A stretch of 5,757 bases of DNA, taken from the NCBI GenBank assembly GCA_937907585.1, contig CALCVH010000041.1:1-5757 (forward strand), read 5' to 3'. Both the position numbers and the translations under genes were made by a program. Below are positions 1 through 5,757 of the stretch, one piece after another; within the stretch, counting starts at the first letter, position 1, and every line of letters begins with the position of its first letter. The notes below the pieces were generated by a model. The model was not told the DNA's origin. It saw only the letters and a list, made by a program, of their open reading frames with translations, and did not search any database. Source of the DNA: an uncultured Bacillota bacterium (GTDB lineage: Bacteria > Bacillota_I > Bacilli_A > Izemoplasmatales > UBA1188).

Positions 1-496
1 TAGAACAAATAATATTTGCTACTTGACTATCGGTATAACTTTCCCCACCATAATTACTTGGGAAATTTAGAACTGCAAAAAAATTGGTATCGAAAACCCA
101 ATCCAAACTACCTAAATTTACATACCCCGTTTGTCTAGTTATAGTATTCCCACTTACGCTATCAAAAGCTCCTAGATGATATGAGTTTTTAAGAGTATCA
201 GAAGTTTTGGCAGGAGTAAATCCCAATGCTGAAGTTATCATTCCTGAAGTTATCGTTGTCAAATAATTCTTACCTTCTACCCATTGTTTAGTAGCGTATG
301 TGTTTTCGATATTATTTCCACTTCCATCGTTTTGAGCGTTTGTAGCTGTGTTAGCATTACCCGCAAATTGAGTTGAAGCCGAATTCAAAACATAAGCACT
401 TAATAAAGTGTCAATTTTTGTTTTTGTATAAGTCGAAACATTATTTCCGTTATGAGTAAACTTAATGATTTCGGTATCTTCGTTATTGTGTGGCAT
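1..496 (-). CDS. Tail fibre / receptor-binding-type protein, N-terminal 165 codons (runs off left edge)
   Basis: The frame opens with ATG at 496-494 (MPHNNEDTEIIKF...) and stays open for 165 codons to the window edge, so the C-terminus is missing. It starts 18 bases after the preceding fibre gene, behind a purine-rich ribosome binding site. Visible modules are: STYTKTKIDTLL (residues 21-32), a segment resembling the YVDTKID fibre motif; ATNAQNDGSGNNIENTYATK (51-70), a linker also present in the upstream fibre protein; a five-residue repeat ITSGM-ITSAL (82-91) leading into LGFTPAK (91-97), a phrase very common in phage tail fibres; and a distal stretch with TRQTGYVNLGSLDW (120-133) that looks like the start of a beta-rich tip domain. 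From established fibre families, such proteins form trimers on the virion and contact the host surface. The fibre class is well supported. The receptor and exact position in the virion are unknown. It could instead be an accessory baseplate or appendage protein. Confidence 0.72.
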   Translation of the reverse strand, partial: MPHNNEDTEIIKFTHNGNNVSTYTKTKIDTLLSAYVLNSASTQFAGNANTATNAQNDGSGNNIENTYATKQWVEGKNYLTTITSGMITSALGFTPAKTSDTLKNSYHLGAFDSVSGNTITRQTGYVNLGSLDWVFDTNFFAVLNFPSNYGGESYTDSQVANIICS

Positions 497-505
497 AAAA
501 CTATT

Positions 506-514
506 CCCCTTTCC
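506..514 (-). promoter_or_regulatory. Ribosome binding site of the left-edge fibre gene
   Basis: On the minus strand GGAAAGGGG begins immediately after the TAA stop of the preceding gene. Its AGGGG part lies nine bases before the ATG at 496-494. Together with the stop codon it reads TAAGGA, close to the anti-Shine-Dalgarno consensus. It supports ATG 496 as a genuine separate start rather than an in-frame continuation of the upstream gene. Confidence 0.65.
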
Positions 515-2314
515 TTAGAAACTAAATGTTAAAGTCTTTGTTGAAGCGTCGTAGCTATCAGTAATAGCGCTTTGTTTACTGCTCATAGAAGTTTGCAAAT
601 TGCTAACTGCAGTTTCTAAAGCTTTACCTCTATTTCCAGCAAACGCCTGATCGCTGTTCTCTCCAATGGCTAGAGTTTGAGAAATACTCGCATATAAACT
701 TCCTGTGAATCTGTAAGTTTTTAAATCGCTTAAATCTAGATAGATTTTTCCTCTCTCACCAATAACCGCATTAGTTTTTTCCACATCACTATAAAACGTT
801 AGGAAATCGCTGGAAACATAACCTTCAATTACATCATCTACATACGAAGGCAATTCACTTGCGGGTATTACGCCATCAACTAAATGTGCGTAATTGCCTG
901 ATGGTTGTTTATTAGCAACTGCAGTTTCTAAGTTATCAATATCAGTTTCAGTCGAACTAACTCTATCTCTCAATCCTGAAATAGCGGTTGAATTTGTAGA
1001 AATATCACTCGTATTTTGATTGATTCCGCTTTGCAAATTGCTTTCAACTCCCGTCGCTCTTGTGGTTTCAGCATCAACATAACTCTTAATGCCAGAAGAT
1101 TTAACAGGATTATTAGAATTCGCTGTCGGAGTATCATCAAAAGTTAAAGTGTCTTGTTTATTCGCTAAACTTGTTTGAACGCTTGTTAAGGCGGTTTCTA
1201 GCGGTATTATGCGATTTGTAAGTAAATCACTTACCGCACTTTGTCTTGCGCTAATTTCGGCTTCTAAATCGCTTTGTGAAGCCTTTAAAGATAACGCGTT
1301 AGTCATTGTGGTTGCAAAGTTACCATCATTGTTTAAAGCGTTGCCGATTTCTTCCAAAGTATCTAATGCGGTTGAACTCGCTCCAATTAAATTATCTATT
1401 TTTGTGTCAACATAACTTTTTAACGCAAAGTTAGTATTAATTGTGTTAATAGAATTTTGTAATGCTTGCTCTACTCCACTCGCACGATTTACTTCAGTTG
1501 TAATTCGTTCGCTTAAAGAATTATCTGAGCTGGCTCTAGTTGAAGCTTCAGCATCGATTCTATTTCCAAGTGATATATCACTGTCGCTTCTAGTTTGCGC
1601 TTCCGTATTGATCGCAGCGTTTAAAGTAGTATCAACTTGCGATAACGCTTCATGTTCTTGAATAGCATTATCTCTAAGTGTATTGATATTGCTAATTATA
1701 GACCTTATAGCCTTTTGAATTTCGCCGATAGTATCTAAATCAGTATCGGTGTTGTCGCCGTAGATATTATTAATCAATTGATTGACTAATCTTAAAGTCG
1801 CTACTTTTGCTTCGTTATCTGCAATAGAACTAGCAATTTGCGATTTCTTAACATAAGTATCAACTATGTTATTGCCTTCACCATCTTGTTGAGCTTTAGT
1901 AGCCGTTTCTCTAACTAAAAAATCTCCATTTCTCAAGTCAGTTTTTAATTGCTCTAAAGCGTTGTTGACATTTTCCGCGAAAGTCTCAATCGTAAAGATG
2001 TTTATTTTTTGCCCGTTGAAAATATAGGACATTACACCCTGCTCGCCACTTTCTAAATTAGCAATTAAGGTAGATAAAAAGTTATCTACCGCATTCGCAA
2101 AATCAGAAAGTCCATTTACATGTTTTGAAAGCCAATTAAATAAAATCTCATAGCCTTCGTAATTGTACCTTTTAATTTGTTCGGCAGTATAACCGCAAGC
2201 TGTAGGTCTATCAGGCAAGATTTTAGGTGTGTGTCCTAATAAGAATTCTTTGTCTTTAGGAGCTAACTTTTGCGAAACACCATCGATTATATTTTCATCT
2301 AATATCTTACTCAT
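515..2314 (-). CDS. Phage tail fibre protein (599 aa) with coiled-coil-like repeats
   Basis: This is a probable virion fibre or baseplate-attached shaft protein. ATG 2314-2312 is the first canonical start, because an in-frame TAA lies nine bases before it, and it overlaps the stop of the upstream gene as ATGA. Residues 1-130 form a non-repetitive head (with LPDRPTACGYTAEQIKRYNYEG at about 33-54, split here by no gap) that is probably the attachment region. Then come: the linker QDGEGNNIVDTY (143-154); an 18-residue repeat array (235-288) with another copy at 413-430; SYVDTKIDNLI (300-310); ALDTLEEIGNALN...NFATTMTNAL (317-341); KQDTLTFDDTPTANSNNPV (386-404); and a conserved fibre segment (about 484-564) with LPSYVDDVIEG, GKIYLDLSDLKTYRFTG and NRGKAL. 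These modules are familiar from many phage fibres. There is one cysteine (C40), and the protein is rich in S, T, N, D and A, as expected for a trimeric shaft. It ends at KTLTFSF with no large tip domain, so receptor contact may be made by the next gene product. Confidence 0.85.
   Translation of the reverse strand: MSKILDENIIDGVSQKLAPKDKEFLLGHTPKILPDRPTACGYTAEQIKRYNYEGYEILFNWLSKHVNGLSDFANAVDNFLSTLIANLESGEQGVMSYIFNGQKINIFTIETFAENVNNALEQLKTDLRNGDFLVRETATKAQQDGEGNNIVDTYVKKSQIASSIADNEAKVATLRLVNQLINNIYGDNTDTDLDTIGEIQKAIRSIISNINTLRDNAIQEHEALSQVDTTLNAAINTEAQTRSDSDISLGNRIDAEASTRASSDNSLSERITTEVNRASGVEQALQNSINTINTNFALKSYVDTKIDNLIGASSTALDTLEEIGNALNNDGNFATTMTNALSLKASQSDLEAEISARQSAVSDLLTNRIIPLETALTSVQTSLANKQDTLTFDDTPTANSNNPVKSSGIKSYVDAETTRATGVESNLQSGINQNTSDISTNSTAISGLRDRVSSTETDIDNLETAVANKQPSGNYAHLVDGVIPASELPSYVDDVIEGYVSSDFLTFYSDVEKTNAVIGERGKIYLDLSDLKTYRFTGSLYASISQTLAIGENSDQAFAGNRGKALETAVSNLQTSMSSKQSAITDSYDASTKTLTFSF
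617..907 (-). other. Conserved fibre module: LPSYVDDVIE ... GKIYLDL ... KTYRFTG ... NRGKAL
   Basis: This segment encodes about residues 470-566 of the 599-residue fibre protein. It has the order IPASELPSYVDDVIEG, an aromatic stretch (FLTFYSD), GERGKIYLDLSDLKTYRFTG, then LAIGENSDQAFAGNRGKAL. The same phrase order, typically as 'YVDDV.E / GETGKIYV / NKTYRW.G / LALG..... A..GDRG', recurs in fibre and tail proteins of many unrelated gut phages. It looks like a compact beta-structured insert between coiled-coil parts. Its biochemical role is not known to me. Confidence 0.6.
1025..1078 (-). repeat. Detached fourth copy of the 18-residue fibre repeat
   Basis: Residues 413-430 of the fibre protein (VDAETTRATGVESNLQSG) match the third unit of the repeat array (ITTEVNRASGVEQALQNS) at E, R, A/A, G-V-E, L-Q and flanking hydrophobic positions, and are again followed by Ile. 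It sits about 125 residues downstream of the main array, with other fibre modules between. Confidence 0.65.
1451..1612 (-). repeat. Array of three 18-residue protein repeats in the fibre shaft
   Basis: Residues 235-252, 253-270 and 271-288 of the fibre protein are three consecutive units of exactly 18 residues, each starting with Ile. Their openings are INTEAQTRSDSD, IDAEASTRASSD and ITTEVNRASGVE, and a fourth Ile follows at 289. A weak 17-residue copy may precede them at 218-234. The pattern (I-x-x-E-A-x-T-R ... L-x-x-R) fits a trimeric helical or coiled-coil shaft, as seen in many phage fibres with 'AEATRA' type repeats. DNA identity between units is modest, so the repeat is old or under protein-level selection. 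Confidence 0.75.
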
Positions 2315-5300
2315 AATATCTTGTTAATCTCCTCTCTAGTTAGTCCTAATTTAGACAAATAACTTTTTACTTGATTTTCGTTAGTTTCGGTTAATGAATA
2401 GCCTGATAATTTTAATACGAGCAACTTCTCGACTTTGCTAAGTTTAGTGAACTTATTAATAAAACTAATGCTCCTATCTTTCGATTTATTCGGTTGATTA
2501 TTTATTAATTGAATTGCGCTAACAATATTCGAGATATTTGAATCAATGTTGCCTTTAGAAAAAGCAATCAATTTCCCCAACTTTGATTGAGGTTCGACTT
2601 TTAAAACCGAATATTTGCTCGCTTCGTAATAAGCATCATATAATTTCTTGATTACTTTCGCTTTCACTTCATCGGTGTAGTTAGAATACAAGACTTCTCT
2701 CACTGGTGCGTTAACGCGCTTATATGCGCTATAGAATTCGCTTCTTTGATTTGAAGTTAAGTCCACTTTGTCATCACTCTCATTAAAATAATAATCAGGA
2801 ATATTCTTTGCAATAATATTGCTATAATTTTGATATAATTTTGATATACTCAATAAAACAGCACGATCATTCTCCCCAGTCTTGTATAAAGAATACCAAG
2901 CGCTTAAATCTTCAACCGCGGAAGTAAAGTTATTTCTTTGTACATGCGTTTTAAAAGCACTAGACATAGTATTTGAAGTAAACGCGTTATACCAATTAAA
3001 GCCTTTATAATACGCTTCTTCGTTAATTAATTTTACTATACCACTAGAATATTTATAAAGATTGCTCATCGGTATACCAAATAATTCGCTTGTATTCATA
3101 CCAACTCGAATAATGGTTGTTCTAATCTTATTTGCGTCGCCAGTCTTAACGCTATTTGTAATCGCACTAATCGAATTAATCAAAGAATTAATCTTATCAA
3201 CTGTGAAGAAAGAAACATCTGTGTTGTTCTCTATAGCATTTGAGAAAGTGCCGATATAAGGTATCCAATTAGCGAATAATTCAAAGCCGAAACTCTTCAA
3301 TTCTTCAGGTCTGAAGAAAGGCTCGTCTTTATCTTTCTTACCAGTCAAATATTTAATTGCTTCACTAATCAAGACCAAGAAAGCAGCATTTAACGCGAAA
3401 GCTGCAACTGTGCCGACAACTTTCTTGTGGTAATTCTTATCCGAATACTCGCTATCGAATTCTTTTAATAGCGCGGTTTTTTCTTCGCTATCAGGCATTG
3501 CCTCGTAAATTTCTCTACGCTCATTCGCTATTCTTTGCTCAGTCATAATTCTATTGACTAACTGCGCTTTATTTTGGTTATCTGAAGCAAACATACCAAA
3601 CATAATACGCGCAATTTTACCCATATAACCAGCACGCAAAGGCGAAACATACATCGTATAGTTATTTGACTGAGTAGTTAATAGCAAGTTCAAGAAAATT
3701 TCGGTTGCTCTCTCGCTATTAGTTTCTGTACCATAATCGCCAAAACCTTCATTTTTCGCGACAGTTTCAGCAACTGAATATACGTTCACAATGTTGTTGA
3801 ATTCATCGGCTTTCTCCATTAAGAACATTGTTTTGCTAATTATATTGTTCCACTCGCTCTTTGCAACATTATTAGAAGAAACCTTTCCTTTGATATAACC
3901 TTTTTCTTCGACTCTATCTCTAAAGATTTCCAAATTCTTAGTTAAATGCTCTTTAACCTGTTTGTAATTCTTTACATTGTGGGCGACTCGCTTTTTAGAA
4001 GCAAACCAATTTTTAAAGCCTACTTCTCCCATTGTTGTGAAATCAGAAAGTAATTGCTTTGCGATTGAAGAAACGTTCAAACCCAAAGTCGCCATTTGAT
4101 AACCACTTGTCAATTTATCTACGAAATCGTAATCATCATACGCTTTTGTATGCAATAAGATGTTTAACATGTAGTTCTTAAGACCTTTAGCACCTTCCCA
4201 ATTAGGTATAATCTCCGCTATCAATTGATTATTTGTGACCGCATGGCCTTCGCTATCTTTGAATTGAGCGTTTAAGAACATTCTCATTTCATCTAAGTAG
4301 TCAGTGAAGTTAACTCTATAAGATAAATCTTGAATATAATCAGAAGTTGAAGCGAAGAAACCATTAACTTTGAAAGTCTTATTGTGGTTGATTCTCTCTT
4401 TGCTTCTTCCCCAACCTGAAGTAGTTAAGTATTGTCCGTTTCTCAAGCTCTTATCTAAGTCGATAGTAGCTGTTCCGCTATCAACTTGAGTCATAAAATA
4501 TTTTTCTTCGACTTCAGGTGTTATGCCTGTTGTCTTTTCCATAAAACTGATATATTCGCTCTTGAGTTCTCCATTTAAAATTTTAGTCTTAATCTCTTCA
4601 ATGGCTTCGAGCTCTGCAGTTGTAAACTTGCTCTTTAAGTTATCTACATCATCTTGTGCGATTGTGAAAGAAACTTTAGATTTTGTCGCATTATCAAAAA
4701 CTTGTATTTTGTTGGTTGCTTTTCCATCATCGCCGAAGAATTCCCCTTCAGTTTCAATAGTTGCTAAAATGCCCGCTATAACGTCTTTTGAGACTTTAAG
4801 GTGTTTGTTATCAATACTTAGTTCGACGTTCTTTCTAAACGCCTTTAAATCGATTTTATGAGCCTTTACAATTGCTTCAATAGATTTTTGATATTGATTA
4901 TTGAACTTGATGTATTTTTGCTCAACTTCATTGAATCTAGAAGTTAATAATTTGTAGAATTGACTTTCACGACCTAGATAGTTAGCAATAACACTAGGTA
5001 AATTGATCGCGGTGTTTCTAATCGCAGCGACTTTATCTTTCCATGCACTTCTTTTCGATTTTGAAGCAATTTGAGTTAAGATATCGTGCGACTTACTAGC
5101 CGTTTCTTTAGCTTTTTCGGTGTTCTCAACTCTATGCTCGTTATACTTTTGAATAACGAATTGCAATAAGTTGTTATAATCTTCCATAACTTTAACAGGC
5201 ATTTCGATATGAGAAAGCCAATTAGAAGTTGCTTCATCGCTAAAATCTAAATGTTCTCCGTTGAATTTAGGTATATACGTACCTTCGGCTTTTTGTGCTA

Positions 5301-5757
5301 ACGCGTCAATAACACTCATTACTTCATCAATGCTATTGCGAATATTTTCATCAAAACCATAGAAGCTACCTTCCATTTTTTCGGCAGTATAAAATTCGCC
5401 TAAATTATAGACATTTTTAATAGCTGAAGGAGTTAAGGACATACCAGACTTTGAAATGGGGTTTCTCTTTTGGAAGTCGGTATAAAACGAAGAGTTCAAA
5501 ACAATATCTTGCGTTGTTAAGTTCTTCGCTTTTGCTTTTGTAATGCTATTTCTAAACGAATTGAAAGACTTATTTATCTTCGCAACTAAACGAGCACGTT
5601 CACGTAAGTTATTAATTACATTAGCGAGATATTGCATTCTATCGTTCATCTTAGAATTAAATGTTTGAGAGCCAAAATCATCGATAACAGTCTCCATAGT
5701 CGAAAGAATAGCGCTCTCGATTTCTTCGCTTACAGCAGTATTATTTTCTTCCGCGTA
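2311..5757 (-). CDS. Giant phage structural protein, probable internal virion/ejection protein (5'-partial, at least 1148 aa)
   Basis: This is a long, mostly helical protein that ends in TGA at 2313-2311 inside the start of the fibre gene. An ATG exists at 5697, but the frame stays open for 20 more codons (YAEENNTAVSEEIESAILST) to the window edge and no Shine-Dalgarno site precedes that ATG, so it is probably an internal Met. Residue numbers here count from that Met. Most of residues 1-480 is charged and helix-prone. A stretch near 532-550 (GYQMATLGLNVSSIAKQLL) and one near 684-711 (SPLRAGYMGKIARIMF, FASDNQNKAQ) resemble conserved parts of giant phage 'polyvalent' or internal virion proteins. 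A hydrophobic segment lies at 760-784, followed by a charged GKKDKDE turn and FELFANWIPYIGTF (805-818). There is no cysteine. By analogy with T7 gp16, which sits directly before the fibre gene gp17, it may enter the cell with DNA and act at the membrane. No catalytic motif is recognised; an enzymatic domain could lie in the missing N-terminus. The phage structural assignment is fair, the ejection role is inference. Confidence 0.6.
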   Translation of the reverse strand, partial: YAEENNTAVSEEIESAILSTMETVIDDFGSQTFNSKMNDRMQYLANVINNLRERARLVAKINKSFNSFRNSITKAKAKNLTTQDIVLNSSFYTDFQKRNPISKSGMSLTPSAIKNVYNLGEFYTAEKMEGSFYGFDENIRNSIDEVMSVIDALAQKAEGTYIPKFNGEHLDFSDEATSNWLSHIEMPVKVMEDYNNLLQFVIQKYNEHRVENTEKAKETASKSHDILTQIASKSKRSAWKDKVAAIRNTAINLPSVIANYLGRESQFYKLLTSRFNEVEQKYIKFNNQYQKSIEAIVKAHKIDLKAFRKNVELSIDNKHLKVSKDVIAGILATIETEGEFFGDDGKATNKIQVFDNATKSKVSFTIAQDDVDNLKSKFTTAELEAIEEIKTKILNGELKSEYISFMEKTTGITPEVEEKYFMTQVDSGTATIDLDKSLRNGQYLTTSGWGRSKERINHNKTFKVNGFFASTSDYIQDLSYRVNFTDYLDEMRMFLNAQFKDSEGHAVTNNQLIAEIIPNWEGAKGLKNYMLNILLHTKAYDDYDFVDKLTSGYQMATLGLNVSSIAKQLLSDFTTMGEVGFKNWFASKKRVAHNVKNYKQVKEHLTKNLEIFRDRVEEKGYIKGKVSSNNVAKSEWNNIISKTMFLMEKADEFNNIVNVYSVAETVAKNEGFGDYGTETNSERATEIFLNLLLTTQSNNYTMYVSPLRAGYMGKIARIMFGMFASDNQNKAQLVNRIMTEQRIANERREIYEAMPDSEEKTALLKEFDSEYSDKNYHKKVVGTVAAFALNAAFLVLISEAIKYLTGKKDKDEPFFRPEELKSFGFELFANWIPYIGTFSNAIENNTDVSFFTVDKINSLINSISAITNSVKTGDANKIRTTIIRVGMNTSELFGIPMSNLYKYSSGIVKLINEEAYYKGFNWYNAFTSNTMSSAFKTHVQRNNFTSAVEDLSAWYSLYKTGENDRAVLLSISKLYQNYSNIIAKNIPDYYFNESDDKVDLTSNQRSEFYSAYKRVNAPVREVLYSNYTDEVKAKVIKKLYDAYYEASKYSVLKVEPQSKLGKLIAFSKGNIDSNISNIVSAIQLINNQPNKSKDRSISFINKFTKLSKVEKLLVLKLSGYSLTETNENQVKSYLSKLGLTREEINKIL
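2329..2337 (-). promoter_or_regulatory. Ribosome binding site of the 599-aa fibre gene, inside the upstream gene
   Basis: Minus-strand AGAGAGGAG is a strong Shine-Dalgarno match within the last codons of the giant upstream gene (encoding TREEI). It lies 14 bases before the ATG at 2314, longer than the usual 5-10. With the ATGA stop/start overlap, this points to translational coupling, where ribosomes ending on the upstream gene re-start on the fibre gene. Confidence 0.6.
2823..2848. repeat. Short 11-bp tandem repeat (2.4 copies) inside the giant gene
   Basis: On the plus strand the unit tataattttga occurs twice head to tail (2823-2833, 2834-2844) and is followed by a partial unit, tata. The period is not a multiple of three, so the copies are read in different frames (protein around SKLYQNYSNII) and the repeat is not a protein repeat. 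It could be a replication-slippage product or chance in AT-rich DNA. Confidence 0.6.
3355..3429 (-). other. Single strong hydrophobic (membrane-type) segment in the giant protein
   Basis: This stretch encodes residues V757/K758 to about Y783 of the giant protein, containing VVGTVAAFALNAAFLVLISE. It is about 20 residues with almost no charge, flanked by KNYHKK on the N-side and GKKDKDE on the C-side. It is the only clear transmembrane candidate in at least 1148 residues. In a virion protein that would fit membrane insertion during DNA delivery, but burial in a helical bundle is an alternative. Confidence 0.55.

Noticed and set aside
497..517. The two fibre genes could be one gene broken by a frameshift or stop
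   Set aside because: The upstream gene ends in TAA at a natural-looking C-terminus, and the downstream gene has its own RBS at normal spacing and a clean ATG, so two genes fit better.
1209..1661. Two short plus-strand open frames (1209-1415 and 1443-1661) opposite the fibre gene
   Set aside because: They are antisense to the repetitive, stop-poor fibre shaft, have no clear ribosome binding site, and their translations mirror the repeats on the other strand.
2821..2848. TATAAT-like boxes in the tandem repeat as a promoter
   Set aside because: They are on the plus strand inside a minus-strand gene, have no suitable -35 element and no plus-strand gene follows; such boxes are common by chance in AT-rich DNA.
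3062..3259. Plus-strand 65-codon open frame
   Set aside because: It is antisense to a well-supported coding region; its hydrophobic content is a by-product of the AT-rich complementary strand.
4523..4861. Plus-strand 112-codon open frame, hydrophobic in places
   Set aside because: It lies wholly opposite the giant gene, with no credible RBS and no recognisable domain; Leu/Ser-rich antisense frames are expected opposite Lys/Glu/Asn-rich genes.
1..5757. Alternative genetic code (TGA as Trp, or TAG read-through as in some gut phages)
   Set aside because: Long frames are open under the standard code, Trp is written TGG (for example in SNWLSH), and TGA and TAA terminate genes at sensible places.
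1..5757. tRNA, CRISPR array, diversity-generating template/variable repeat, attachment site or rho-independent terminator
   Set aside because: I found no cloverleaf, spaced direct repeats, paired template/variable repeats or GC-rich hairpin plus T-run; almost all bases are within protein-coding genes. The distal end of the left fibre gene, where a variable repeat would be expected, lies outside the window.

Overview
The window is a 5.8-kb, gap-free, low-GC (roughly one third G+C by eye) stretch in which every supported gene is on the minus strand. It reads as part of the late structural region of a tailed bacteriophage or prophage. In transcription order (right to left) there are three genes. 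The first is a very large, helical, cysteine-free protein whose reading frame runs off the right edge. The second is a 599-residue tail-fibre-type protein. The third is the first 165 codons of another tail-fibre or receptor-binding-type gene that runs off the left edge.

The genes are packed as an operon. The large gene and the 599-residue gene overlap by four bases (ATGA). The 599-residue gene and the left-edge gene are separated by 18 bases that hold a ribosome binding site. No promoter, terminator, RNA gene, CRISPR array, integrase or insertion sequence is visible, and no gene-free stretch exceeds 20 bases. TGA is used as a true stop, TGG encodes Trp and no in-frame TAG is read through, so the ordinary bacterial code fits and there is no sign of a recoded phage. 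A low-GC bacterial host such as a Bacillota member would suit the base composition and the Shine-Dalgarno sites, but this window cannot prove the host.

The two fibre proteins are recognisable from low-complexity modules common in phage fibres: TY/YVDTKID, ALDTLEEIGNALN..NFATTMTNAL, KQDTLTFDDTP, LPSYVDDVIE..GKIYLDL..KTYRFTG, and LGFTPA. The 599-residue protein also has an 18-residue periodic repeat. It ends almost directly after its last module with no large tip domain, so the downstream gene is a plausible partner carrying the distal, receptor-facing part.

The large protein is not securely identified. Its position directly before a tail fibre gene (as T7 gp16 precedes gp17), long helical stretches, lone hydrophobic segment and total lack of cysteine suggest an internal virion or DNA-ejection protein. 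It also resembles the C-terminal parts of giant phage 'polyvalent' proteins. I see no defence system or other clearly new system here. The most interesting items are the identity of the giant protein and the two-gene fibre arrangement.
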